From: Glacieibacterium arshaanense
GTDB lineage: Bacteria; Pseudomonadota; Alphaproteobacteria; Sphingomonadales; Sphingomonadaceae
DNA length: 64,000 nt
Reading direction: 5' to 3'
Assembly: GCF_004681125.1 (NCBI RefSeq)
Contig: NZ_SIHO01000004.1
Coordinates: 1 to 64,000, forward strand
Both the position numbers and the translations under genes were made by a program. Below are positions 34,807-42,764 of the stretch, one piece after another. How positions within the stretch are numbered: position 1 is the first letter of the stretch; each line of letters opens with the position of its first letter. The notes under the pieces were generated by a model. That model did not search any database, was not told the origin of the DNA, and saw only the letters and a program-made list of their open reading frames with translations.

Positions 34807-34939
34807 GGGCCTCCGGCGGGCAGGGCCTTGGGCCCTGCACCCGAATATTGGGTTGGTGCCGCATAGGCCAGTGCCGGGTCATGATGCACGGGCAAAATCC
34901 GGGTGCAGGGCCCAAGGCCCTGCCCGCCGGAGGCCCTTT
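34807..34939. repeat. Palindromic element R8 (pair inside a same-strand gene cluster)
   Basis: Left unit 34807-34845 with inner hairpin GGGCC-TTG-GGCCC; right unit 34901-34939 with GGGCCC-AA-GGCCC. The centre is about 55 bp. Unlike most copies it lies between two codirectional genes (maf upstream, aroE downstream, both leftward), 3 bp from the aroE start codon and 9 bp from the maf stop. Confidence 0.85.
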
Positions 34940-34948
34940 GAACACTTC

Positions 34949-35581
34949 TCATATCGCCAACACGCCGCGCGTGCGGAGGAAATCGAGCACCGCGAGTAGC
35001 GGCAGGCCCTGGATGGTGAAATGGTCACCGGCAACGCGCGTGAACAGTTGCGCGCCGAGGGCTTCGATGCGGTAGGCGCCGACGCAGTGGATGACGTGGT
35101 CGGCTTCGGCGTCGAGGTAGCCTTCTACAAACGCGTCGGACAGCGGGCGCATGGTCAGACGGGCGGTGTCGATCTTGCGCCAGACAGCTTCGCCGTTCTG
35201 GGCGATAACGGCGGCGGAGACGAGCTGGTGTTGTTTTCCCATTAAGCTGCGCAGTTGCGCGGCAGCACGGTCGCGGGTCCCGGGTTTGTCGAGGATTTGC
35301 CCGTCGGCGGTGACGAGGATCTGGTCGGCGCCGAGGACGAGCGCAGTTGGGAATCGCCGTGACAGTTTGACCGCCTTGGTTTCGGCAAGCGCATCAGCAA
35401 TGTCGCGTGGCGGTGCGCCGCGCGCGAGCAGCGCATCACGGATACCCTCCTCATCAACGTTGGGCGACACGGCCTCGAACGCCACTCCGGCAGCGCTCAA
35501 CATCGCGCGCCGCGCCGAAGACTGAGAAGCCAGAATCAATGTGTCCAGCTTCAAGCTGGCCGCCGGAGGCTCTTGAATCAC
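34949..35581 (-). CDS. Maf family nucleotide pyrophosphatase (second copy)
   Basis: A 210-residue Maf protein. The nucleotide-binding loop is ILASQSSARRAML, the catalytic acidic region is ALVLGADQILV, and the C-terminus has GAYRIEALGAQLFTRVAGDHFTIQGLPLLAVLDFLR, the YceF-like ending, so it probably acts on 7-methyl-GTP or another nucleotide than the first Maf. The ATG overlaps the ppsR stop (ATGA). The first 11 residues (IQEPPAASLKL) are extra to the family and are encoded by a degenerate repeat unit, R9. Confidence 0.92.
   Translation of the reverse strand: MIQEPPAASLKLDTLILASQSSARRAMLSAAGVAFEAVSPNVDEEGIRDALLARGAPPRDIADALAETKAVKLSRRFPTALVLGADQILVTADGQILDKPGTRDRAAAQLRSLMGKQHQLVSAAVIAQNGEAVWRKIDTARLTMRPLSDAFVEGYLDAEADHVIHCVGAYRIEALGAQLFTRVAGDHFTIQGLPLLAVLDFLRTRGVLAI
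35545..35573. repeat. Palindromic element R9 (degenerate unit inside maf coding sequence)
   Basis: Read on the minus strand it is GAGCCTCCGGCGGCCAGC then TTGAAGCTGG: the family left edge, with an inner palindrome CCAGCTT-GAAGCTGG in place of GGCAGG-CCTGCA. It follows the ppsR stop directly and supplies the N-terminal codons of the second maf. Confidence 0.6.
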
Positions 35582-36420
35582 TTCGCGCCTTCTTGGTCTT
35601 CCCGCGCCTGAACCAGATTAATGATCGCAGCGGCGGTTTCCTCGATCGAGCGGCGGGTGACATCGATGACGGGAATATCGTGGTCGGCGAACAGCCGGCG
35701 CGCGAAGGCGACTTCGGCGGCGACGACATCATTGTCGACATAGTCGGTATCAGGGGTTTGGCCCATCGTCAGCAGGCGGTTGCGGCGGACGGCGACGAGG
35801 CGGTCGGTCGAGGTGGTGAGGCCGACGAGCAGCGGCTTAGTCAGCCGGAACAGTTCGGGCGACGGCGGTGACTGTGTAACGATCGGCATGTTGGCGGTCT
35901 TGTAGCCGCGGTTGGCGAGGTAGATTGAGGTGGGGGTTTTGGACGATCGCGACACGCCGATGAGCACGATATCGGCTTCATTCCAGTCGTCCTGTCCGGC
36001 GCCATCATCGTGCGCCATCGTGTAGTTGATGGCATCGACACGGCGGAAATAGGCGGCGTCCATGATGTGCTGACGGCCTGGGCGGGTGGTGGCGGTCTGG
36101 CCGAGCAGCAGCGACAGTGCGTTGATCGTCGGGTCGAGCGCCGAGACGAACGGCAGTCCCAACGCGATGCAGCGCGATTCGAGCAGGTTGCGAACGCCGC
36201 CGTTGACCAAGGTGTAGAGCACCAGCCCGGGGCGCTTGGCGACTTCGTCGAGGACGCGTTCGAGATGGCCTTCGGAGCGCACCATCGGCCAGAAATGCTT
36301 GATCGCCTCGACCCCCTCGAAGCGCGCCAGCCCGGCCTTGGCGACCGACTCGAGCGTTTCGCCGGTCGAGTCGGAGACCAGGTGCAGGTGCAGCCGCGTC
36401 GTCAAATCGGGAGTCTCCAA
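35578..36420 (-). CDS. ppsR: PEP synthase regulatory kinase/pyrophosphorylase (PpsR/DUF299)
   Basis: A 280-residue bifunctional enzyme that phosphorylates and dephosphorylates PEP synthase or PPDK. Key parts: LHLVSDSTGETLESVAKA, AALDPTIN-like VSALDPTINAL, RRVDAINYTMAHDDG, P-loop GVSRSSKTPTSIYLANRG, and TTSTDRLVAVRRNRL. No ATG fits the family start; TTG at 36420 (giving METPDLTTRLHLHL) is the best choice and TTG at 36405 is possible. It lies beside the putative origin with hemE divergent on the other side, as in other alphaproteobacteria. Confidence 0.9.
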   Translation of the reverse strand: METPDLTTRLHLHLVSDSTGETLESVAKAGLARFEGVEAIKHFWPMVRSEGHLERVLDEVAKRPGLVLYTLVNGGVRNLLESRCIALGLPFVSALDPTINALSLLLGQTATTRPGRQHIMDAAYFRRVDAINYTMAHDDGAGQDDWNEADIVLIGVSRSSKTPTSIYLANRGYKTANMPIVTQSPPSPELFRLTKPLLVGLTTSTDRLVAVRRNRLLTMGQTPDTDYVDNDVVAAEVAFARRLFADHDIPVIDVTRRSIEETAAAIINLVQAREDQEGAK

Positions 36421-36440
36421 AAATGGCCGCCGCACAAGGC

Positions 36441-36449
36441 TGTGGATAA
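36441..36449 (-). promoter_or_regulatory. DnaA box (perfect TTATCCACA)
   Basis: TGTGGATAA on the plus strand, the exact complement of TTATCCACA. Confidence 0.8.
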
Positions 36450-36519
36450 GCACTGCGTGACGACACTGGCGCCGGTTGTGCAACGCCGGGCTTGCCAACG
36501 TCAACGCAGCGACGGCGAT

Positions 36520-36528
36520 TTATCCACA
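36520..36528 (+). promoter_or_regulatory. DnaA box (perfect TTATCCACA)
   Basis: Exact consensus on the plus strand, 79 bp from the first perfect box and in opposite orientation. Confidence 0.8.
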
Positions 36529-36776
36529 GCGCTTCAACAGGTGAAAGAATCCACAGAAGCGCCTGTGGACAACGGGGACAGTTTTCGCGACTCGCCGAGT
36601 CTGCGCGATTTGAACGACGCTTTCACTGTGGGTTGAATCGGGCATGGGACAAGACAGGGCTTTGTCCACAGCACTACAACCTTCACTAGAATCTATTTCT
36701 AGAATCAGATTGAAGTGGTGCGGTGGTGACTCGGCTCGGGGCTTGACGGCGGGCAGCGTGTGCGGTGAGGAAAGCT

Positions 36777-37808
36777 ATGAACCAGAATCCGTCTCCCCTG
36801 CTTGCCGTGCTATCTGGCGAACGCATCGATCCACCGCCGGTGTGGCTGATGCGCCAGGCGGGTCGCTATCTGCCCGAATACCGGGCGTTGCGCGCCGAAA
36901 AGGGCGGATTCCTCAATCTCGTTTATGACAGCGAGGCGGCCGCCGAAATTACCCTGCAGCCGGTCAGGCGCTTCGGTGTCGATGCGGCAATCCTGTTTTC
37001 GGACATTCTGATCGTCCCGCATGCGATGGGTCAGGCACTGAGCTTCGGCGTCGGTGAAGGGCCCAAGCTCGAACCGGCGCTGCTCGATGGCGGCTTCGAA
37101 GCACTGACGCCGGCACCGCGCCATTTCGCGCCGATCTATGAGACCGTGCGCCGCGTACGTGCCGCGCTGTCGCCCGAAACCGCGCTGATCGGTTTTGCCG
37201 GCAGCCCGTGGACGGTCGCAACCTATATGGTCGCCGGCCACGGCAGCAAGGATCAGGAAGCCGCGCGGCGGCTGGCCTATCGCGACCCGATGGCGTTCCG
37301 GTTGCTGATCGACCGCATCGTCGCGGTCACTGTCGATTATCTGTCGGGGCAGATTGAAGCTGGCGCGCAGGTCGTTCAGTTGTTCGACAGCTGGTCGGGC
37401 AGCCTCGCACCCGCCGAATTCGAACGCTGGGTCATCGCCCCGACTGCCGATATCGTCGGCCGGCTGATGGTCCGCCACCCGCAAATCCCGGTCATCGGCT
37501 TCCCCAAGGGCGCCGGCGCCAAGCTCGGCGCCTATGCCGCGCAAACAGGCGTTGATGCCGTCGGGCTCGACGAATCCGTCGATCCGGCATGGGCGGACGC
37601 GATCCTGCCGCCAGGGCTGCCGGTGCAGGGCAATATTGATCCACTGGCACTGATCGCCGGCGGTCGTGCGCTTGCTGAAAATATCGCACGGATCCGCGCG
37701 GCGTTCGACAAGCGTCCGCATATCCTCAATCTCGGTCATGGGATTTTGCAGGATACGCCGATTGCGCATGTCGAGCAGCTGCTCGCGCAGGTGCGCGCGA
37801 ATGCTTGA
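36777..37808 (+). CDS. hemE: Uroporphyrinogen decarboxylase (HemE)
   Basis: Decarboxylates uroporphyrinogen III to coproporphyrinogen III in heme synthesis. 343 residues. N-terminal signature PPVWLMRQAGRYLPEYRALR with substrate Arg residues, FSDILIVPHAMGQ with catalytic Asp, GFAGSPWTVATYMVAG, and GFPKGAG / GNIDPLAL in the C-terminal half. ATG at 36777 has AGGAAAG just upstream. hemJ follows, so both heme genes are probably co-transcribed across element R10. Confidence 0.97.
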   Translation: MNQNPSPLLAVLSGERIDPPPVWLMRQAGRYLPEYRALRAEKGGFLNLVYDSEAAAEITLQPVRRFGVDAAILFSDILIVPHAMGQALSFGVGEGPKLEPALLDGGFEALTPAPRHFAPIYETVRRVRAALSPETALIGFAGSPWTVATYMVAGHGSKDQEAARRLAYRDPMAFRLLIDRIVAVTVDYLSGQIEAGAQVVQLFDSWSGSLAPAEFERWVIAPTADIVGRLMVRHPQIPVIGFPKGAGAKLGAYAAQTGVDAVGLDESVDPAWADAILPPGLPVQGNIDPLALIAGGRALAENIARIRAAFDKRPHILNLGHGILQDTPIAHVEQLLAQVRANA

Positions 37809-37809
37809 A

Positions 37810-37860
37810 GGGCCTCCGGCGGGCAGGCCAGTCACTGACAAAGACCGGGCCTGCACCCGA
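37810..37860. repeat. Palindromic element R10 (single unit with enlarged loop)
   Basis: GGGCCTCCGGCGGGCAGGCC, then a 17-nt insert of AGTCACTGACAAAGACC, then GGGCCTGCACCCGA. The stem GGCAGGCC/GGGCCTGCAC still pairs around the insert. It fills the hemE-hemJ gap: one base after the hemE TGA, and its last bases contribute the A of the hemJ ATG. Confidence 0.75.
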
Positions 37861-38300
37861 TGATTGGCTGGTTGGGCGGCGCGTACCTATGGGTTAAGGC
37901 GTTTCACGTTATCTTCGTGATTTTCTGGATGGCGGGGCTGTTCATCCTGCCGCGCTATCTGGTGCATCATACCGCGACTGTGCCGGGATCGCCTGAAGAC
38001 GCCGAATGGATCAAGCGCGAAATGCTGTTGCGCCGGATGATCCTCAACCCCGCCAGCATCCTGACCTGGGCACTGGGGCTCTGCCTCGCCGGCAGTCTGG
38101 GGTTCGACTATCCGTGGCTGTGGGCGAAGTTTGGGTTCGTCGTGCTGCTCACCGGCTATGACCATTGGGCCGTCGCAACGTCAAAAAAACTGGCGCGCGG
38201 ACTACGACCCTATGCCGAACGCCGGCTGCGCATGCTCAACGAAGTGCCGGCGCTGTTGATCATCGCCATCGTTATCATGGTGGTGGTCAAGCCAAGCTAA
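37860..38300 (+). CDS. hemJ: Protoporphyrinogen oxidase HemJ
   Basis: A 146-residue four-helix membrane enzyme oxidising protoporphyrinogen IX to protoporphyrin IX. Conserved parts are WVKAFHVIFVIFWMAGLFILPRY with heme-ligand His, HHTATVPGSPEDAEWI, RRMILNPASILTWALGL, and a C-terminal LRMLNEVPALLIIAIVIMVVVKP. It carries out the heme step two after HemE and lies next to it. The ATG sits on the edge of element R10, and no Shine-Dalgarno other than repeat sequence precedes it. Confidence 0.93.
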   Translation: MIGWLGGAYLWVKAFHVIFVIFWMAGLFILPRYLVHHTATVPGSPEDAEWIKREMLLRRMILNPASILTWALGLCLAGSLGFDYPWLWAKFGFVVLLTGYDHWAVATSKKLARGLRPYAERRLRMLNEVPALLIIAIVIMVVVKPS

Positions 38301-38379
38301 TTTAATTTGTCACAAGTTTCCGATTGACGGCGCGCATGCTGGCACTACGAATCAAGCAGTTGTTAAAATGGGGGAAAAT

Positions 38380-39564
38380 ATGAAGATTCAGTTTACAATA
38401 GCTGCTGTTGCGGTTGCCTTGCTTGCGTCCGCAGCGCCGGCGCTTGCCGTGAAGCATTACAAGATCGTCGACCTCGGAATTCCCGCTGGAAGCCAGAGCT
38501 CGGTGGCACGCGCCATCAGCAGCAGTGGCGTCATTGCGGGCGAAGCCGGCGCGGGACAGGGCGCCAATACCGGTTACCGGATGGATGGTGGCTTGACGGT
38601 GTTGCCGACACTAAGCGGCGGCACCAATTTTGTGACGCGCGGCGTCAATGACGCCGGTGTCGTCGCGGCGACGGTTCAGGGTGTCGGTCTTGACGATCGC
38701 GCCGTGCTGGCGACCACCGGCGGGGTCACCCAGCTCGGCAACGTTGCCGGCTTTGCAGCCGCGGGCGCGCTCGATGTCAACAACAGCGGCATCGCTGTCG
38801 GCTATGTGCTGGACAGTGGTTCCAATGGCGGCATCGAAGGCAATTTGCCGCTAATGTCAAATTTCGTCGGAAGTCAGAAGGCTACGGTTTGGACGGGTGG
38901 TACCGGAACCACGCTGTCGGGCGTGGCTGGATCAGTCAACAGCATTGCAGTTGCGCTCAATGATGCCGGTCAGGTTGCCGGCATGTACAGGACCAGCACC
39001 AATCGCACTCAAGGCGTGATCTGGAACGGTGGAGTCGCTTCGGCACTGGCCAATCCTGTCGGCCAGTCGCAGGCGCGCATTCGTGCGATCAGCGAAGCGG
39101 GTTGGGTCGCCGGCCAAACAAGTGGTACGCTGGGCTTTCACGGTACGGTCTGGTCGCCGACGGCGTCTTATCTGCTGCCGATGTTCACCAACCCCAACAA
39201 CGAAGTCGATAACGCTCGCGGGATCAACAGTGCGGGTACGGTTGTCGGTTTTGCGCAGCAGTTTGATGATAATGGCGATCAGATTGCGCAGATCCACACG
39301 CTGTGGGATTTCGATGGTACCAGCTACACCGCCTATGATTTGACGTCGTTGATCGTCAATTTCACTGGTTGGAGCTTTGCTGCCGGCGCGCCGCAGGCCA
39401 TCAACGATAGCGGTGATATCGTCGGCTTCGGGCTGGCGCCCGATGGATTCGAGCACGGTTATCTGCTGACCGCGGTTCCCGAACCAGCAAGCTGGGCGAT
39501 GATGATTGGCGGCTTCGGCATGATCGGTGGTGCGCTCCGCCGCCGCCGCGTTGCTGTTGCCTGA
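38380..39564 (+). CDS. Secreted HAF-repeat protein with PEPxxWA-CTERM
   Basis: A 394-residue exported protein. The signal peptide ends at APALAV (about residue 23). The body is built from repeats of the HAF type, each with a INDAG/VNDAG-like core: ISSSGVIAGEAG, GVNDAGVVAATVQG, VNNSGIAVGYVL, LNDAGQVAGMY, SEAGWVAGQTS, INSAGTVVGFAQ and INDSGDIVGFGL, forming a predicted beta-propeller or solenoid on the surface. C-terminal sorting signal VPEPASWAMMIGGFG plus RRRR. ATG at 38380 with GGGGGA just upstream; TTGTCAC occurs in the upstream region, as for the PEP-CTERM gene at 13312. Confidence 0.87.
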   Translation: MKIQFTIAAVAVALLASAAPALAVKHYKIVDLGIPAGSQSSVARAISSSGVIAGEAGAGQGANTGYRMDGGLTVLPTLSGGTNFVTRGVNDAGVVAATVQGVGLDDRAVLATTGGVTQLGNVAGFAAAGALDVNNSGIAVGYVLDSGSNGGIEGNLPLMSNFVGSQKATVWTGGTGTTLSGVAGSVNSIAVALNDAGQVAGMYRTSTNRTQGVIWNGGVASALANPVGQSQARIRAISEAGWVAGQTSGTLGFHGTVWSPTASYLLPMFTNPNNEVDNARGINSAGTVVGFAQQFDDNGDQIAQIHTLWDFDGTSYTAYDLTSLIVNFTGWSFAAGAPQAINDSGDIVGFGLAPDGFEHGYLLTAVPEPASWAMMIGGFGMIGGALRRRRVAVA

Positions 39565-39570
39565 TTGAAT

Positions 39571-39646
39571 GGGTGCGGGGCCCCTGTGCCCCGCACCCAC
39601 CCAAACAAATGGGTGCAGGGGCAAGCCCCTGCCCGTCGGAGGCCCT
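39571..39646. repeat. Palindromic element R11 (variant pair)
   Basis: The left part 39571-39598 is an atypical hairpin GGGTGCGGGGCCCC...CCCCGCACCC without the GGGCCTCC edge. The right unit 39611-39646 is normal (inner hairpin GGGGC-AA-GCCCC), with one change in the outer arm (CCCGTCGGAGG). It lies between the HAF-protein gene and rho. Confidence 0.75.
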
Positions 39647-39768
39647 TGACGCCTCCCATCTTCGCGCCTATCGCGACCGTAGCGCCGCCATCCTGGCGGC
39701 TCGCTCCCCCGGCCATCGCTATTCCCCATAGACGAAAGCGCCCGGGCATCTGACGAGACCAGACCCAC

Positions 39769-41025
39769 ATGCATCTTAGCGATTTGAAGCGCAAAACTCC
39801 CGCCGAACTGGTGGCCATGGCCGAAGAACTCGGCGTCGAAAACGCTTCCACCCTGCGCAAGCAGGACATTTTATTCTCGATTCTCAAGGCGTTGGCCGAT
39901 AACGGCACGCTTATCATGGGCAGCGGCACGATCGAGGTCATGCCCGACGGCTTCGGCTTCCTGCGTTCGGCGGAATCGAACTATCTCGCCGGCCCCGACG
40001 ACATTTACGTGGCGCCCGTGCAGGTCCGCAAATTCGGCATGCGCACCGGCGACACCATCGAAGGCGAGATCCGCGCGCCCAAGGACGGCGAGCGTTATTT
40101 CGCGCTGACCAAGCTGATTGCGATCAACTTCGACGACCCTGATGTTGTCCGCCACCGCGTCAATTTCGACAACCTGACGCCGCTGTACCCGGATGAAAAG
40201 CTGCGCCTCGACACGCTTGATCCGACGATCAAGGACAAGAGCGCGCGCGTCATCGACATCGTCAGCCCGCAGGGCAAGGGCCAGCGCGCGCTGATCGTGG
40301 CGCCGCCGCGCGTCGGCAAGACCGTGCTGCTGCAGAACATCGCCAAGGCGATCAGCCACAATCACCCCGAAGTTTACCTGATAGTGCTGCTGATCGACGA
40401 GCGCCCCGAAGAAGTCACCGACATGCAGCGTTCGGTGGTCGGCGAAGTCATCAGTTCGACGTTCGACGAACCCGCGCAGCGCCACGTCCAGGTCGCCGAA
40501 ATGGTCATCGAAAAGGCCAAGCGGCTCGTCGAGCACAAGCGCGACGTGGTGATCCTGCTCGACTCAATCACCCGCCTGGCACGCGCCTACAACACCGTGG
40601 TGCCGAGTTCGGGCAAGGTGCTGACCGGCGGTGTCGACGCCAACGCACTTCAGCGCCCGAAGCGCTTCTTCGGCGCGGCGCGCAACATCGAAGAAGGCGG
40701 TTCGCTTTCGATTATCGCCACCGCGCTGATCGACACCGGCAGCCGCATGGATGAAGTCATCTTCGAAGAGTTCAAGGGCACCGGTAACAGCGAAATCGTC
40801 CTCGACCGCAAGATCGCCGACAAGCGCGTCTTCCCGGCGATCGATATCGGCAAGTCGGGCACCCGCAAGGAAGAATTGCTCGTCGACAAGAACGTGCTGT
40901 CGAAGATGTGGGTGCTGCGCCGCATACTGATGCAGATGGGCACGATCGATGCGATGGAGTTCCTGCTCGACAAGATGAAGGACTCGAAGAGCAACGAAGA
41001 CTTTTATGATGCGATGAATCACTGA
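39769..41025 (+). CDS. rho: Transcription termination factor Rho
   Basis: A 418-residue hexameric RNA helicase. N-terminal RNA-binding domain with [20 protein letters not shown] and the primary site GFGFLRS; Walker [23 protein letters not shown]-loop and R-loop [21 protein letters not shown]; Walker [18 protein letters not shown]-terminal [31 protein letters not shown]. About 120 bp of leader with no gene precedes it, where Rho often regulates itself. It follows the hemE-hemJ group as in other alphaproteobacteria. Confidence 0.97.
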   Translation: MHLSDLKRKTPAELVAMAEELGVENASTLRKQDILFSILKALADNGTLIMGSGTIEVMPDGFGFLRSAESNYLAGPDDIYVAPVQVRKFGMRTGDTIEGEIRAPKDGERYFALTKLIAINFDDPDVVRHRVNFDNLTPLYPDEKLRLDTLDPTIKDKSARVIDIVSPQGKGQRALIVAPPRVGKTVLLQNIAKAISHNHPEVYLIVLLIDERPEEVTDMQRSVVGEVISSTFDEPAQRHVQVAEMVIEKAKRLVEHKRDVVILLDSITRLARAYNTVVPSSGKVLTGGVDANALQRPKRFFGAARNIEEGGSLSIIATALIDTGSRMDEVIFEEFKGTGNSEIVLDRKIADKRVFPAIDIGKSGTRKEELLVDKNVLSKMWVLRRILMQMGTIDAMEFLLDKMKDSKSNEDFYDAMNH

Positions 41026-41334
41026 CGAGGCGCGGCGCGCACCAAGGTGAAATTTGCGCTTCGCTAATTTCGACTTGGGGCGTGACTCGCGCCCGTCCGG
41101 CCGGCGAGGCGGGCGGCGCACTTGCCGCCCGAACTCGGCCGACGGCGTGGCTTGGCCACGCTCTTCCTTACTTCCTACCTGCCTTCTCACCCCATTCCGG
41201 CAAACACCCCGCGTACCCGCGGCGCGGCTTTGCCGCGCCCCAAACCCACCCCGCCAAATCAACATTGCATCGCCGCACATAACCCCTAGGATACCCCCAT
41301 AAACCCGCACAAAGCGGCCACTAAGGGGTACCCA
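41026..41334. other. Hairpin-rich spacer between rho and the M20 peptidases
   Basis: A 309-bp spacer without a gene. Three stem-loops are visible: 41049-41071 (GAAATT..AATTTC with inner GCG/CGC), 41110-41131 (CGGGCGGC/GCCGCCCG) and 41221-41239 (GGCGCGGC-TTT-GCCGCGCC). None has a strong U-tract. A good Shine-Dalgarno AAGGGG precedes the next gene. It may hold a promoter and termination signals or an unrecognised small RNA. Confidence 0.45.
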
Positions 41335-42744
41335 ATGTCACCAGTCGCGCGCGCCTTCGGCGCCGTCATCGCCACGTTGCTCGCCGCCCAAACCCAGGCG
41401 CAAACGTTGCGCCCCGACCAGACCCAGTTCCGCGCGCTCTACAAGGAACTCGTCGAAACCAACACGACGCTGTCGGCCGGCAGCTGCACGCTCGCGGCGC
41501 AGCGCATGGCGGCGCATCTCAAGACCGCCGGCTTCAAGGACAGCGAACTCAACGTCTTCAGCGTGCCGACCAACCCCAAGGAAGGCGGCCTCGTCGCGGT
41601 GCTGCCGGGCAGCGACCCCAAGGCCGGCGCGATCCTGCTGCTCGCCCACCTTGATGTCGTCGAGGCCAACCGCGCCGACTGGACGCGCGACCCGTTCGTG
41701 CTGGTCGAGGAGAATGGCTGGTTCTATGCGCGCGGCGCGTCCGACGACAAGGCGCAGGCGGCGATCTTTACCGACACGATGGCGCGCCTCAAGGCCGGCA
41801 AGCCGCCGCACCGCACGCTCAAGTTGGCGCTGACCTGCGGCGAGGAAACCGGCGGCGCGTTCAACGGCGCCGAGTGGCTGGTCAAGAACCACAAGGACTG
41901 GATCGCCGCCGATTTCGCGTTGAACGAAGGCAGCGTCGGCATCCGCAACAAGGAAGGCAAGCATGTCTCGCTCGGCATGCAGGCTGGCGAAAAAGTCTAT
42001 CAGGACTTCCGCATCGAGGCGACCAATCCCGGTGGACACAGCAGCCGGCCGCGCCCCGACAACGCCATTTACGAACTCGCCGCGGCGCTGGTGCGGATCG
42101 GCCAATATGAATTTCCGGTGCAGTTCAACGACACGACGCGCGCCTATTTCACCGAGACCGCCAAGCTGACCGGCGGCGAAACCGGCGCTGCGATGACGGC
42201 GCTGCTCGCCAACCCCAACGACGCGGCGGCCAATGCCATCGTGTCGAAGGACCCGACTTTCCATTCGATGCTGCGCACCACCTGCGTTGCGACTGAGCTC
42301 GATGGCGGTCACGCCAAGAACGCGCTGCCGCAGCGCGCCGGCGCCAACATCAATTGCCGGATGTTCCCCGGCGACCCGATCGAGAACGTCCGCGCACAGC
42401 TGGTCAAGGCTGCTGCCGATGCGTCGATGACGGTCAAGCCGACCGGCGAAATCAGCCCGACGCCGCCGCCACCGCCGCTGACGCCGTTGGTCTATGGCAC
42501 CGCCAAGACGATCGCTGCCAAGCACTTCCCCGGCGTGCCATTGCTGCCTGCGATGTCGACCGGCGCCACCGATGGACGCTTCCTCAACGCCGATGGCATC
42601 CCGACCTACGGCGTGCCGGGGCGGTTTTCCGACCCCGACGGCAACGGCGTCCACGGCCTTAACGAACGCAAGTCGGTCGCTGGCCTCTATGCCGAGCGCG
42701 ACTATTTGTATGACCTGATCGTCGCTTATGCGGCGGCGCCGTGA
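41335..42744 (+). CDS. Secreted M20 family metallopeptidase (first of three)
   Basis: A 469-residue exported zinc peptidase with a signal peptide ending near AAQTQAQ (residue 23). M20 landmarks are metal ligands His105 and Asp107 in LLAHLDVVE, bridging Asp in GASDDKAQ (about 137), catalytic and metal Glu170-Glu171 in CGEET, then the dimerisation lid NPGGHSSRP, NINCRMFPGD and final His in GVHGLNERK. A Pro-rich stretch (TPPPPPLTP, about residue 378) links to the second half. It likely releases amino acids from peptides in the periplasm. It heads a tight cluster of three related genes. Confidence 0.92.
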   Translation: MSPVARAFGAVIATLLAAQTQAQTLRPDQTQFRALYKELVETNTTLSAGSCTLAAQRMAAHLKTAGFKDSELNVFSVPTNPKEGGLVAVLPGSDPKAGAILLLAHLDVVEANRADWTRDPFVLVEENGWFYARGASDDKAQAAIFTDTMARLKAGKPPHRTLKLALTCGEETGGAFNGAEWLVKNHKDWIAADFALNEGSVGIRNKEGKHVSLGMQAGEKVYQDFRIEATNPGGHSSRPRPDNAIYELAAALVRIGQYEFPVQFNDTTRAYFTETAKLTGGETGAAMTALLANPNDAAANAIVSKDPTFHSMLRTTCVATELDGGHAKNALPQRAGANINCRMFPGDPIENVRAQLVKAAADASMTVKPTGEISPTPPPPPLTPLVYGTAKTIAAKHFPGVPLLPAMSTGATDGRFLNADGIPTYGVPGRFSDPDGNGVHGLNERKSVAGLYAERDYLYDLIVAYAAAP

Positions 42745-42764
42745 TTGGGTTCGAGGGGAACACA

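Larger units (their letters stand above)
36421..36776. other. oriC: Putative chromosomal replication origin (oriC)
   Basis: A 356-bp non-coding region between divergent ppsR and hemE, the place oriC occupies in Caulobacter (hemE) and Rickettsia. Perfect DnaA boxes are TGTGGATAA at 36441-36449 and TTATCCACA at 36520-36528. One-mismatch boxes are TGTGGACAA at 36564-36572 and TTGTCCACA at 36662-36670, and a weaker one is GAATCCACA at 36547-36555. An AT-rich stretch at about 36680-36715 with two direct CTAGAATC copies could be the unwinding element. Seven GANTC sites cluster at 36547-36732. Gene strand bias switches here. No experiment supports firing. Confidence 0.8.

Noticed and set aside
37812-37856. 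Small ORFs reading through the repeat units (for example peptides with GLPAGGP or GQGPARRRP)
   Set aside because: Such peptides arise from every copy in either orientation and are products of the repeat sequence, not genes.
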